Shown: positions 16,006 through 24,565, numbered from the stretch's first letter. The stretch: 40,758 nucleotides of DNA from JAJFTV01 sp036825755 (GCA_036825755.1 DAISXR010000021.1:1-40758), one strand, 5' to 3'. Numbers and translations are program-made. The notes: generated by a model from the sequence alone, not told the origin.

Positions 16006-16908
16006 TTAAACATCGGGTTTGGGCAATGAGCCCTCTTTTGATTTAATGACACTTTCAGGGAAGTATTTGTACTGCACACTGGCCGTCAGATAGGCGCCAA
16101 ACAGGAGCACCATATTGGTCAGATAGATCCAGAACAACAGCGAAACAATGGTACTGAGTGAGCCATAGATAATGTCATATTGAAAGTACCGGCTGCTGAC
16201 GTACCAGGTAAACCCCATATTGACGACATTCCAGATCAACGCCGCGAACAATGCTCCCATTAACGCGGCGCGCTTTTTTACTTTTACATTGGGGGTATAG
16301 AAGTAAAGCAGATAGAAAATCACAAACGTCATGATATAGGGAAGGTAATTATTGATAAACTTCCACAAATCCGTATCGTATAACTTTACACTTCCCCCCA
16401 GTGGGATCTGCATGCGAGACAGGATGTCGATGATCGATGTGGAAAGGATCGATACAATCAACAGCACGATCAGTAGCAGGATCATCCCGATGGCGATCAA
16501 CCGCTTGCGGAAAAATCCCCTTGGCTTGATCCCTGGCCAGGCTTCGTTCATTGCGCCGACCAGCGTATTGAAATATCCTGAGGCCGACCAGAGCAAAGAG
16601 AGCAGACCAATGATCCCGATGGCGCCCCGTTTTTCCAGGACTGAGGTAATATTTTCGCGGATCACATCCTGATACATCGGAACGGCATTGAAGACCAGAT
16701 CAAAGATTTCTTCATGCGACATAAACCGTTCCAAAATAAAGCTCCCAACGGAGATGATCACCAGTAAAAGCGGAAACAGGGAAAAAACAGCATAAAATGT
16801 AAGCCCGGCTGAGTCCACTGCGCTTTGGTTCTCACTGAAACGCGTAAGAGCAAATCCCAGCGTAGTCTTCTTAAATCGATCAACCAGTTTCTTAATTCCC
16901 TGTACCAT
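16006..16908 (-). CDS. YihY/virulence factor BrkB family membrane protein
   Basis: This inner-membrane protein of about 300 residues has six predicted membrane segments and the family hallmark segments: AGLTFYAVFSLFPLLLVIISV near the N-terminus, LLWSASGYFNTLVGAMNEAW, and GSLSTIVSLLFWIYLTNMVLLFGAYL near the C-terminus. The family was once called ribonuclease BN by mistake; its function is still poorly defined, with transport or envelope roles proposed. The start is uncertain. The frame is open to a GTG at 16956, but a TATAAT sits at about 16946, so the ATG at 16908 (MVQGIKKLVDRFKK) is preferred on family length. No clear ribosome site is visible. It is convergent with the recombinase gene. Confidence 0.88.
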   Translation of the reverse strand: MVQGIKKLVDRFKKTTLGFALTRFSENQSAVDSAGLTFYAVFSLFPLLLVIISVGSFILERFMSHEEIFDLVFNAVPMYQDVIRENITSVLEKRGAIGIIGLLSLLWSASGYFNTLVGAMNEAWPGIKPRGFFRKRLIAIGMILLLIVLLIVSILSTSIIDILSRMQIPLGGSVKLYDTDLWKFINNYLPYIMTFVIFYLLYFYTPNVKVKKRAALMGALFAALIWNVVNMGFTWYVSSRYFQYDIIYGSLSTIVSLLFWIYLTNMVLLFGAYLTASVQYKYFPESVIKSKEGSLPKPDV

Positions 16909-17027
16909 AACAACCATATAGTGTAGTATGTTTATTACTGTCATTATAATTTCCACGATCCCGTCTGTTCAGTATGCAACTTCAATGCCAGCGTGACTCT
17001 TCATCAAAATTAAGGATCTGACGCTTC

Positions 17028-18245
17028 ATGATCATTCATGGTACATTTGAGCACAAACGTCTGACCATCAGCTCCAAACCGCAGGGGATCAACCTCAGTC
17101 TTGAGGATGAGACCTCCACTGAAGTGTTCAGTTTTGATCATGCCGGGCGGCTGTGGACGGCTCTTGTGGGTGATGTTTCATACCGCCGAGGGTTGGATGG
17201 AGCCACCATAGCCAGGTGGACCGATTTTCAGGGCGCCCGCCATCGGCGCAGGTTATCAGTAGAGGAAGCTGAAGATCTTGCGCAACAATGCCAGGTGATA
17301 GTCGGTGATGTACGTGATGGTATTAGCAACGGAAAAACGATATTGGAAGCCCCCCTGCCACCAGATGCACTCATGTCGCTGGCGACAGCCGCCTTACATG
17401 ACGCATCCCATCATGCAGCCGATATCGAAAAGTATCGAAAAATCTATCTTCCTGTGGGCATCCTTCCACCCGATCAGTACGGTGCAGTAGTTTTGCAGGC
17501 TACCGAGGGCTGTTCTTTCAACCGCTGCACATTTTGCAGCTTCTACCATGATCGCCCGTTTAGAATTAAATCTCCCACCGAATTCGAAGCTCACTGCAAA
17601 CAGGTGAAGACTTTTCTTGGTGCAGGGCTCTCTCTTCGCAGAACTATCTTCCTGGGGGATGCCAACTCAATCATCATTCCGACCGGCCAATTGATCGAAA
17701 TATTTGAAATCACACGTCGTCACTTTGATGTGGATGCGTTAGGCGGTATTTATGCCTTTTTGGATGGTGTAAGCGGGAAAGCGAAATCAAGCGAGGACTT
17801 TCGGAGACTTTCTGTATTGGGTTTACAGCGCGTGTACATCGGCCTGGAGAGCGGAAATGAGGCTTTGCTCAAATACCTGAACAAACCCTCCACGCCAGAC
17901 TCGATTGTTCACACGGTACAGGCACTCAAACAGGGTGGCGTGGCGGTGGGGATCATCGTACTGTTGGGCGCAGGCGGGAAAAAGTACGCACTTGATCATG
18001 TATGTGACACCATCAAAGTGATCAACCGGCTGCAACTCGATGCAGAAGATATCCTCTACTTCTCCGAACTGGTGGAAAGTAAGGGGATGGAGTATCAAAA
18101 GAAAGCATACGAGGAGAGCCTTCAACCGTTATGTGAGGAAGAACGGTTTGCCCAGGGACTTCAAATTGAGAAGGCGTTGAAGTTCTCAGGCAGTCATGGG
18201 ATCCCGCATATCGCCCGTTATGACATTCGCGAGTTTGTTTATTGA
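17028..18245 (+). CDS. Radical SAM protein with CX4CX2C cluster motif
   Basis: This 405-residue protein has a non-catalytic N-terminal region (about 1-140) followed by a radical SAM domain. The cluster motif reads EGCSFNRCTFCSFY, that is C-x4-C-x2-C, not the canonical C-x3-C-x2-C. The same variant occurs in some families of Fe-S oxidoreductases of the COG1032/HemN-like type. Later segments (IFLGDANSIIIP, RVYIGLESGNEALLKYLNKP, GVAVGIIVLLGAGG) match the SAM-binding strands of this group. The substrate is unknown. AAGGA lies 11 bases before the ATG. Its stop overlaps by seven bases the stop of the convergent queuosine-precursor transporter. A link to queuine metabolism is possible but rests on proximity alone. 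Confidence 0.88.
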   Translation: MIIHGTFEHKRLTISSKPQGINLSLEDETSTEVFSFDHAGRLWTALVGDVSYRRGLDGATIARWTDFQGARHRRRLSVEEAEDLAQQCQVIVGDVRDGISNGKTILEAPLPPDALMSLATAALHDASHHAADIEKYRKIYLPVGILPPDQYGAVVLQATEGCSFNRCTFCSFYHDRPFRIKSPTEFEAHCKQVKTFLGAGLSLRRTIFLGDANSIIIPTGQLIEIFEITRRHFDVDALGGIYAFLDGVSGKAKSSEDFRRLSVLGLQRVYIGLESGNEALLKYLNKPSTPDSIVHTVQALKQGGVAVGIIVLLGAGGKKYALDHVCDTIKVINRLQLDAEDILYFSELVESKGMEYQKKAYEESLQPLCEEERFAQGLQIEKALKFSGSHGIPHIARYDIREFVY

Positions 18246-18844
18246 GGTTTTTCTTTCACAATATAGATCATAGGAAGGCTGACGACGGTAACAATGCCTT
18301 TGATGATCATATTGGCGGTGAAGATAGCCATTACCGATGAAAACGGCATGGCTCCGTAGAAAGCTAGGAAAGAAAAAATGAACGAATCGACCGGTACGCT
18401 GACGGCATTGGATACCAGCACCCTCAGCCATTGATATCGTTTAGTCACCCGCTCCACCCAGATGCGGTAGGCCTCTGTATCCAGCAGTTCAGCCACTACC
18501 TCTGCACCAATACTCGCCAGCGTAATCCGCCACACCGGTGCCAGTACCCTGCCCCATAAATCACTGCTGCCGGCGGCAGTATCCGGGGTTAACGTGCCCA
18601 CAAACCAGAAGAAAGCGGCCATAAAAATGTTAACCACAGCCGCAGAGATAATCAGCCAGCGCACGCCTTTGAGACCGAGCACCTTGTGAGCCAGATCCCT
18701 CAATGTAAAGGTGATAGGATAAATAAAGGTGCCCGCATCAAAAGAGAGACCCGCAAAGCGAACAATTTGAAGGCTGGCGATATCAGACAGCATCTGTGCT
18801 GCGATATAAGAAACAGTAACAAACAGGGCCGGTAATCCAATCAT
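18239..18844 (-). CDS. yhhQ: Queuosine precursor transporter (YhhQ family)
   Basis: This 201-residue integral membrane protein has about six membrane segments and matches the YhhQ/DUF165 family, which takes up queuosine precursors such as preQ0 and preQ1. Recognisable segments are the N-terminal membrane helix with LSDIASLQIV, then FDAGTFIYPITFTLRDLAHKVLG, RITLASIGAEVVAELLDTEAYRIWVE and VSNAVSVPVDSFIFSFLAF. The Asp/Glu/Arg-rich loops inside membrane segments are typical. A TATAAT box ends ten bases before the start codon and no Shine-Dalgarno is visible, so translation is probably near-leaderless. The radical SAM gene converges on it with a seven-base overlap of stop regions. No queuosine biosynthesis gene lies in the window, which fits a salvage lifestyle. 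Confidence 0.9.
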   Translation of the reverse strand: MIGLPALFVTVSYIAAQMLSDIASLQIVRFAGLSFDAGTFIYPITFTLRDLAHKVLGLKGVRWLIISAAVVNIFMAAFFWFVGTLTPDTAAGSSDLWGRVLAPVWRITLASIGAEVVAELLDTEAYRIWVERVTKRYQWLRVLVSNAVSVPVDSFIFSFLAFYGAMPFSSVMAIFTANMIIKGIVTVVSLPMIYIVKEKPQ

Positions 18845-18853
18845 AGGCGCACT

Positions 18854-18882
18854 ATTATAGCCGTAAACTGCAGATATTTCAC
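18854..18882 (-). promoter_or_regulatory. Promoter of the YhhQ-family gene
   Basis: The minus strand shows -35 GTGAAA (18882-18877, four of six) and -10 TATAAT (18859-18854, perfect) with 17-base spacing. The predicted start point lies about three bases before the ATG at 18844, leaving almost no leader. Confidence 0.5.
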
Positions 18883-18909
18883 AGGCTAATTATAGTCACT
18901 CGGGGAAAA

Positions 18910-18938
18910 TTGACGCTAACCTGCAGCGGGTGTAAAAT
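18910..18938 (+). promoter_or_regulatory. Sigma-70 type promoter of the FmdB zinc-ribbon gene
   Basis: TTGACG (18910-18915) and TAAAAT (18933-18938) are separated by exactly 17 bases, each one base from consensus. The start point would be near 18945, giving a short leader that contains the GGAG ribosome site. Confidence 0.7.
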
Positions 18939-18958
18939 AGCCATCGGAGAACAGACAA

Positions 18959-19183
18959 ATGCCCATTTACGAATATGAATGTGAAAAGTGCGGTAAAAAG
19001 TTCGATGCGCTCCGGTCGATCAAGGACGCCGATGCGCCAATCGCCTGCAAAAACTGCCAGAGCAACAGCACGCACCGCAAACTCTCCAAATGCTATTCTC
19101 ACTCAGATACCGGCTCATCATCCTCATCAGGTGGCTGCTGCGCCGGTTGCAGCAGCGGTTCCTGTTCCACCTGTCACCACTGA
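18959..19183 (+). CDS. FmdB-family zinc ribbon protein
   Basis: This 74-residue protein begins MPIYEYECEKCGKKFD and continues with a second knuckle in CKNCQS. It is the classic FmdB zinc ribbon (CxxC...CxxC) of about 45 residues. The C-terminal tail is rich in Ser, Gly and Cys (SSSSSGGCCAGCSSGSCSTC), which is common in this family and could bind metal. FmdB was first described near amidase/formamidase genes as a putative regulator; its function is still unclear. GGAG lies nine bases before the ATG and a good promoter lies upstream. It precedes argF by 160 bases, with a separate promoter-like region between them. Confidence 0.92.
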   Translation: MPIYEYECEKCGKKFDALRSIKDADAPIACKNCQSNSTHRKLSKCYSHSDTGSSSSSGGCCAGCSSGSCSTCHH

Positions 19184-19238
19184 TCATCTATACGAACGAA
19201 CTCCACTACCCTCCAGGTCTCATTCTATCTTCCATGGT

Positions 19239-19253
19239 GCATATGACATATGC
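19239..19253. promoter_or_regulatory. Palindrome upstream of argF
   Basis: GCATATGACATATGC is a perfect 15-base palindrome (7-base arms, one central base). It sits about 50 bases upstream of an extended -10 like sequence (TGTTATACT, about 19308-19316) and 90 bases before argF. It could be a regulator site for the argF-rocD pair; it does not match the E. coli ARG-box pattern well. Confidence 0.4.
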
Positions 19254-19342
19254 CTGAATTGTGCATGTGCCTTGCCAATCGTTTTTGCAAAACCCCTATG
19301 TTATACTACCAGTACTAAAAGCATAATCCTCAGGAGATTTAC

Positions 19343-20269
19343 ATGAAAAGCGACTTCCTTAGCATATCAGACTTTTCACGCGCTGAAATTGAAGCCTTAC
19401 TGGATCTGGCTGTTCGTCTCAAAAAGCAATGGTTTGCTGGCGGAAATGACCCGGTCCTTAAGGGAAAAGTCATGGCGATGATCTTCCAGAAACCCAGCCT
19501 GCGCACCCGCGTCAGTTTTGACATGGCCATGCGTCATCTGGGTGGAGATGCGCTTTACCTTTCTCCCAATGAAATCGGTCTGGGGAAACGCGAATCCGTC
19601 GCTGATGTCGCCCGTGTTCTTGAAGGATATGTTGATATCATCATGGCCCGTGTGTTCGATCACCAGCACATCCTTGAGCTCGCAAAATATGCTTCCATCC
19701 CGGTAATCAATGGACTGAGCGATTATGACCACCCCTGCCAGGGTCTGACCGATGTACTCACTATGCTGGAGCACAAAGGGAAAGTCGAAGGGCTGAACGT
19801 GGTCTATGTGGGTGATGGAAACAACATGGCTACCTCAGTGATGCACACGGTGGCAAAACTGGGTGCGAATTTCACGATCGCCAACCCTGAAGGCTATGAT
19901 ATCAGCGAGACAGGCATCAAGGTCGGCAAAGAAATTGCCAAAGAAAGCGGCGTGGAGTTGCGTTTTCTGCGTGATCCCCATGAGGCAGTGAAAGATGCCG
20001 ATGTCATTTATACCGATACCTGGACCAGCATGGGACAGGAAGAAGAAACCGCCATCCGCGAGAAAGTCTTCCCGCCTTATCAGGTCAATGCAAAGCTCGT
20101 CTCCGAAGCCAAACCGGATGTGATCGTGATGCACTGTCTGCCTGCTCACCGCGGACAGGAAATTACCGATGAAGTTGCCGATGGACCGCACTCTGTGATC
20201 TTCCCCCAGGCACATAACCGGCTGCACGCACAGAAAGCCATAATTTACCAATTGATGCGAGGACAATAA
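19343..20269 (+). CDS. argF: Ornithine carbamoyltransferase
   Basis: This 308-residue enzyme makes citrulline and phosphate from ornithine and carbamoyl phosphate in arginine synthesis (or runs in reverse in arginine breakdown). The carbamoyl phosphate sites are KPSLRTRVSF (residues 50-59) and HPCQ (130-133). The ornithine-binding DxxxSMG motif is at 225-231, and HCLPAHRG at 264-271 marks the OTC-specific Cys loop, which separates it from aspartate carbamoyltransferase. CAGGAG lies about seven bases before the ATG. The ornithine aminotransferase gene follows with its ATG directly after the TAA, so the pair is one operon. No other arginine gene is in the window. Confidence 0.95.
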   Translation: MKSDFLSISDFSRAEIEALLDLAVRLKKQWFAGGNDPVLKGKVMAMIFQKPSLRTRVSFDMAMRHLGGDALYLSPNEIGLGKRESVADVARVLEGYVDIIMARVFDHQHILELAKYASIPVINGLSDYDHPCQGLTDVLTMLEHKGKVEGLNVVYVGDGNNMATSVMHTVAKLGANFTIANPEGYDISETGIKVGKEIAKESGVELRFLRDPHEAVKDADVIYTDTWTSMGQEEETAIREKVFPPYQVNAKLVSEAKPDVIVMHCLPAHRGQEITDEVADGPHSVIFPQAHNRLHAQKAIIYQLMRGQ

Positions 20270-21472
20270 ATGAAAACTGCAGATTATATTAAGATCGAAG
20301 ATCAGTACGGCGCTCATAACTATCACCCGCTGGATGTCGTTATCAGTAAAGCGGAAGGTATCTGGGTGACGGACGTTGACGGTAAGAAGTACATGGACTG
20401 TCTCAGCGCCTATTCTGCCATCAATCAGGGTCATGTGCATCCGCGCATCCTGAAAGTGATGGTCGAGCAGGCTCAAAAGGTGACTCTGACTTCACGGGCT
20501 TTTCGAAATGACCAACTCCCCCTCTTCTACAAAGAACTGACTGACCTGACCGGTTACGAGAAAGCGCTGCCCATGAACAGCGGTGCTGAAGCGGTGGAAA
20601 CCGCCGTAAAACTGGCCAGAAAATGGGCTTACACCGTCAAGAAAATCCCCAAGTACCAGGCTGAAATGATTGTGGCCCGCGACAACTTCCACGGCCGCAC
20701 CATCATGGAGATTACCGCGTCCACCGAGAACTATTACCGCGAATTCTTCGGTCCGTTCGTGCCCGGTATCATCCCTGTAAAATACAATGATGTCGATGCC
20801 ATCCGCAAAGCCATTACCCCCAATACGGCTATGGTGATGCTGGAGCCCATCCAGGGTGAAGCTGGCATCATCATGCCCGATGAAGGATACCTGCGCGAAG
20901 TCGCAAAAATCTGTAAAGAAAACAATGTTCTGTTGATCACCGATGAGATCCAGACTGGTCTGGGTCGTACCGGGAAAATGTTTGCCTTTGAGCATGAAGG
21001 GATTCATCCGGACATCGTCACCATCGGCAAAGCACTCTCTGGCGGCTTCTACCCGATCTCAGCGGTTCTGGCAGATGCCAAACTGATGGATCTGTTCCTG
21101 CCCGGCGAGCATGGTTCCACATTCGGCGGCAACCCGTTGGCGGCAGCGATCGCACGTGAAGCCCTCAAAGTGATTGTGGACGAGAAACTGGTTGAGAATT
21201 CAGCCAAAATGGGTGAATACTTCATGGAACATCTAGCCGAGATCAACAGCCCTCACATCAAGAATGTGCGCGGGAAAGGTCTGCTGATCGGTATCGAGCT
21301 CTACCCTGAAGCCAAAGGCGCTCGCCGCTTCTGCGAAGCTCTTCAGGAAAAAGGTATTCTGGCCAAGGAAACGCATGAAAATGTGATTCGTTTCGCTCCC
21401 CCATTGATCATTAAGAAGGAAGACATCGACTGGGCCATGCCCCGCATCCGCGAAGTTTTGCAGATGCCCTAG
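20270..21472 (+). CDS. rocD: Ornithine aminotransferase
   Basis: This 400-residue PLP-dependent enzyme moves the delta-amino group of ornithine to 2-oxoglutarate, giving glutamate semialdehyde (in equilibrium with pyrroline-5-carboxylate). The fold-type I class III signature is present: NSGAEAVETAVK (103-114), Asp225 in LLITDEIQTGLGR, and the PLP Lys254 in TIGKALSGGFYP. The segment SAYSAINQGHVHPRI (47-61) is characteristic of ornithine aminotransferases as opposed to acetylornithine transaminases. AGGA lies in the end of argF, eight bases before the start. Coupling with argF places both enzymes at the ornithine branch point. The product is the same compound that HypD produces from hydroxyproline. 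Confidence 0.93.
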   Translation: MKTADYIKIEDQYGAHNYHPLDVVISKAEGIWVTDVDGKKYMDCLSAYSAINQGHVHPRILKVMVEQAQKVTLTSRAFRNDQLPLFYKELTDLTGYEKALPMNSGAEAVETAVKLARKWAYTVKKIPKYQAEMIVARDNFHGRTIMEITASTENYYREFFGPFVPGIIPVKYNDVDAIRKAITPNTAMVMLEPIQGEAGIIMPDEGYLREVAKICKENNVLLITDEIQTGLGRTGKMFAFEHEGIHPDIVTIGKALSGGFYPISAVLADAKLMDLFLPGEHGSTFGGNPLAAAIAREALKVIVDEKLVENSAKMGEYFMEHLAEINSPHIKNVRGKGLLIGIELYPEAKGARRFCEALQEKGILAKETHENVIRFAPPLIIKKEDIDWAMPRIREVLQMP

Positions 21473-21490
21473 TCATAAAATCAAAAGACA

Positions 21491-21525
21491 AAAAATCCCC
21501 GCTCATAAGGGCGGGGATTTTTTTA
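21491..21525. terminator. Bidirectional intrinsic terminator
   Basis: A 9-base stem AATCCCCGC (21494-21502) pairs with GCGGGGATT (21511-21519) around an 8-base loop. It is flanked by A-rich sequence on the left and a T-run on the right, so it terminates rocD on the plus strand and korB on the minus strand. Confidence 0.9.
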
Positions 21526-21546
21526 TGTTTCGAATGTATTTCAGGA

Positions 21547-22044
21547 TCAGTACATCAGCGCGTTTGCGGCGTCGATCATCTCTTTTTGCGGACGCAGCAA
21601 TTCATCGGGAGTGCGATTCAGCGGATGTGCCGGGAGGTTGAATTTATCATGTAAAGTGGGCATACCCGTCTGCACGTAAATCAAGCCGGTCACCAGCAGA
21701 TCATTTTCATAAGCTTCTTCGAGCATTTTAGCCGCATCCCAGCGATTGGTGGGATCGTATTCTTTATCGAGTTTCTTCAGGCGTAAAATCGACTCATCGA
21801 ACATCTTGACTTCACGGACCTCACCGCGCTGGAAGTCTTCCACCGTGATGTTTTCGTAGGCAGGCACATACGACATATCATGCAGCCGCGATTCGTGATC
21901 CTTGCCCCAGTTATAGGAATGCATCTTGGAAATATTGTTAAAGGTCACACAAGGGCTGATGATATCCAGAACCGCAATACCGTTGTGACTATACGCAGCC
22001 TTGATTAATTCTTTTACCTGTTTTGGATCGCCGGCAAAACTGCG
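21547..22044 (-). CDS. korB: 2-oxoacid:ferredoxin oxidoreductase beta subunit, C-terminal part (cut by gap)
   Basis: The 165 residues after the gap are the C-terminal half of a KorB/PorB-type subunit, not the end of the alpha subunit. RSFAGDPKQVKELIKAA, HNGIAVLDIISPCVTFNN and the following basic/acidic tail are the conserved end of the thiamine-diphosphate-binding beta chain. The beta chain normally has 280-350 residues; the N-terminal part with the ThDP-binding GDGD motif is hidden by the gap at 22045-22144. With the alpha subunit it would oxidatively decarboxylate 2-oxoglutarate or a similar 2-oxoacid to the CoA ester and reduce ferredoxin. It ends 22 bases before the bidirectional terminator and is the last gene of the operon. 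Confidence 0.85.
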   Translation of the reverse strand, partial: RSFAGDPKQVKELIKAAYSHNGIAVLDIISPCVTFNNISKMHSYNWGKDHESRLHDMSYVPAYENITVEDFQRGEVREVKMFDESILRLKKLDKEYDPTNRWDAAKMLEEAYENDLLVTGLIYVQTGMPTLHDKFNLPAHPLNRTPDELLRPQKEMIDAANALMY

Positions 22045-22144
22045 NNNNNNNNNNNNNNNNNNNNNNNNNNNNNNNNNNNNNNNNNNNNNNNNNNNNNNNN
22101 NNNNNNNNNNNNNNNNNNNNNNNNNNNNNNNNNNNNNNNNNNNN
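22045..22144. other. Scaffold gap of 100 N across the korA-korB junction
   Basis: Exactly 100 N. The left flank is KorB C-terminal sequence and the right flank is KorA, so the gap must hold the end of korA and the first half of korB, roughly 0.6-0.8 kb by family lengths. The frames happen to join, which creates a false 749-residue fusion. Confidence 0.9.
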
Positions 22145-23796
22145 TCTTCCACTTCCGGCCCAAAGGGTTTCGAGCGGATGCGCAGCGAATCGGTAGGGAT
22201 ACCCATCTGCTGCAGCATCATTTGCGCTTCACACATGGCCAGCTCATTCGAACCCACGGTGATCATACCGAATTTCGGATCATCCAGCTTTTCGATGATC
22301 GGTTTAGGCAGATCCGGAATGATGGTGGTAAATTTTTTGGCAATCCTCGCACAAACTCGTTCCCAGGTGTCAGGGTCTTCGGAATAGCGGGAATAATCAT
22401 CATGCCCTGTTCCGCGTGTGAAGTAACCGCTGCGCGGGTGTTGATTACCAATCACCGTACGGTAGGGAATACCGTCTCCGTCAATATCCAGGTATCTTCC
22501 CCAATCTCCGTTGCGATTCTTCAGCATCGCCTCCAGGCCCTCCTCCCACAGGATCTTGCCTCGTTCAATGGGAGTATCCGGGAACTTGAATGCCGGGCAA
22601 ATCCACTGGTTCATACCCAGATCCATGTCGCTCAAAATCATCACCGGTGACTGGATCTTCTCGGCCAGATCAAAAGCCTTCCAGCCAAATTCATAACATT
22701 CGGTCATATTGCCGGGGAACAGCAGAACAAAGTTGGTATCGCCGTGCGAGATGAAGTTGGCAAAGGTGATATCGCCCTGTGAGGTTCGGGTGGGCAAACC
22801 GGTGCTTGGACCCATACGCTGCACATCCCACAATACCAGCGGGATTTCAGCGTAATACGCCAGCCCAAGGTATTCCGCCATCAGACTCAATCCCGGTCCA
22901 GAGGTTGAGGTCATAGAGCGTAAACCGCCCCAACCTGCACCCACGGCCATCCCGACAGCCGAAAGTTCGTCTTCGGCCTGAACAACCGCAAAGGTGTCTT
23001 TACCGGTTTCCGGATCACGCCGGAACATGGGCAGATATTCATCAAGTCTTTCCACCAGACTGGTTGCAGGTGTGATCGGGTACCAGGCGCAGAACTGCAT
23101 TCCGCCAAACACTGCGCCCATGGCTCCGGCTTTATTGCCCTCGGTGATAATGCAGCCATCTGTTTTGTTGCTGGCGGCAACCCGGTAACGATCTTTTTTG
23201 ACGAGGTTTTCTCGCGCCCACTCAGACGCGCTGACAACTGCCTGGAAATTGGAATCGATAGCGGTTTTCTTTCCCTCAAAATGCTGTTCGAGTGCTTCGT
23301 GGATCTGATCAAGATTGATCCCCAGCATTTCCGCCAGGATGCCTACATACACCATGTTTTTGATATAGCTTACCAGTTTTGGAGGAACATTGGCTTCTTT
23401 GGACAACTGATTGATCGCCATCGGGTACAGGATAATATCGTCACGACCAGTCGGCTGGGTGATGTCATCCGCATAGAAAAGGACACCTCCCGGTACCAAA
23501 GTCGCAAGATCCTGTTTGAAGGTCAACGCATTCATGGCCACAACAATCTGGTTTTTTTCCTGTCTGGCCAGAAAACCGTTTTCATTAACACGAATGGTAT
23601 ACCAGGTGGGTTGACCCTGAATATTGGATGGAAAAATATTCTTCCCGGATACAGGGATCCCCATGCGGAAAAGCGCTCGCATGATGGTGGTATTGGCAGT
23701 GGCGCTGCCTGAGCCGTTGATGGTTCCAAACAAAATACTGAAATCATTGATGACTGAAGCAGGGGCCTTTTCTGTCTGGATATTTACATCAAGCAT
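22145..23796 (-). CDS. korA: 2-oxoacid:ferredoxin oxidoreductase alpha subunit (gamma-alpha fusion), C-terminus in gap
   Basis: The first 550 residues of a KorA-type subunit are present. Residues 1-190 are the gamma domain (FGTINGSGSATANTTIMRALFRMG, MNALTFKQDL). The alpha domain starts with GNKAGAMGAVFGGMQFCAWYPITPATSL near residue 220 and has STSGPGLSLMAEYLG and GPSTGLPTRTSQGD. The pyrimidine-binding and CoA-related segments of 2-oxoglutarate- or 2-oxoisovalerate-type enzymes are visible; the substrate is not certain. About 30-80 residues are missing in the gap. A GAGAGG precedes the start by about eight bases. It follows the GntR regulator by 23 bases in the nuo-linked operon. Its reduced ferredoxin could feed the complex I-like subunits encoded upstream. 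Confidence 0.9.
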
Positions 23797-23819
23797 TGTT
23801 CAATCCTCTCAAAAAGTGA

Positions 23820-24521
23820 TTATTCGAATAACTGGTTATGTGTGGTGCGGGTCCTGGTTCGAATCAGGGTGTTGTGTTCTACCAGAACCTGATATCCGGC
23901 GGCATAATCACCGGCGATGATGGCTTTCACGATCCGGTCGTGATAATTCCAAACGTTTTGCAGGTATGATAAATCGGCGTACATTCCAAAACCTACCGCG
24001 TCATACAAATCCCAAAAGGCTTCCAGAATGCCGTTCACAAAGGGATTGTTGAGCCTGGCGTAGATGGTCAGATGAAGTTGCCGGTGTTCATATTGAGGGA
24101 TCTGGACAGGTTTCGTTTCCAGTTTGCGTTTTGCCTGCTCTACCAGACTGATCAGCTTGCGATGATCGTCTGTGGTTAAAAGCGGAACAGCCTGATTCCA
24201 GTAAGCAGCCTCAATGTGGTTACGTAAATCAGAAAAAGTATTAAAGTTATCCGGATTAATCGCAATCGCGTAACCTACGCTCTGTTGGACTGCCGGTCTC
24301 AGACTGTATTCTTTGATGGAAATCCCTTTACGGGGTTTGATCTCCACCAGCCCCATGACACGCGCCACCTCGAGTTGCTCTCGCAAGGTAGCTGTGCTGG
24401 TGGATAAAATGGTACTCAGTTCATTTAACGATTCAACCCGGCTTTCACCATTTTTTGCCAGTTCTGCCAGGTAGCACAACAATTCTGAACGGCCGTTCGT
24501 AAAAATACGTTTTGTGACCAT
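23820..24521 (-). CDS. GntR/FadR-family transcriptional regulator (FCD domain)
   Basis: This 233-residue regulator has an N-terminal winged helix (ELSTILSTSTATLREQLEVARVMGLVEIKPRKG, about residues 33-65) and an all-helical FCD ligand-binding domain (about 85-225). The FCD domain shows the Asp/His metal-binding residues EHRQLHLTIYARLNNPFV and YHDRIVKAIIAGDYAAGYQVLVEHN. The start at 24521 (MVTKRIFTNG) fits the family; the longer TTG frame runs through the operator. It is transcribed just before korA, so it most likely controls korAB and itself. FCD effectors are usually organic acids. A 17-base palindrome lies immediately upstream, between its own promoter and start codon. Confidence 0.9.
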   Translation of the reverse strand: MVTKRIFTNGRSELLCYLAELAKNGESRVESLNELSTILSTSTATLREQLEVARVMGLVEIKPRKGISIKEYSLRPAVQQSVGYAIAINPDNFNTFSDLRNHIEAAYWNQAVPLLTTDDHRKLISLVEQAKRKLETKPVQIPQYEHRQLHLTIYARLNNPFVNGILEAFWDLYDAVGFGMYADLSYLQNVWNYHDRIVKAIIAGDYAAGYQVLVEHNTLIRTRTRTTHNQLFE

Positions 24522-24530
24522 ATTTCTTCT

Positions 24531-24547
24531 AATTAATCTGATTAATT
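24531..24547. promoter_or_regulatory. Candidate operator of the GntR regulator
   Basis: AATTAATCTGATTAATT is a perfect palindrome with 8-base arms around one base. It lies 10 bases before the gntR start codon and downstream of the predicted start point near 24559. A partial copy, GATTAATC, occurs at 24610-24617 between the PSP1 stop and this site. Confidence 0.55.
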
Positions 24548-24565
24548 GGATCAATCAACGTATCC

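Noticed and set aside
21547..23796. A single 749-residue 2-oxoacid:ferredoxin oxidoreductase alpha subunit
   Set aside because: The part left of the N-run is beta-subunit sequence, so the continuous frame is an artefact of 100 filler bases.
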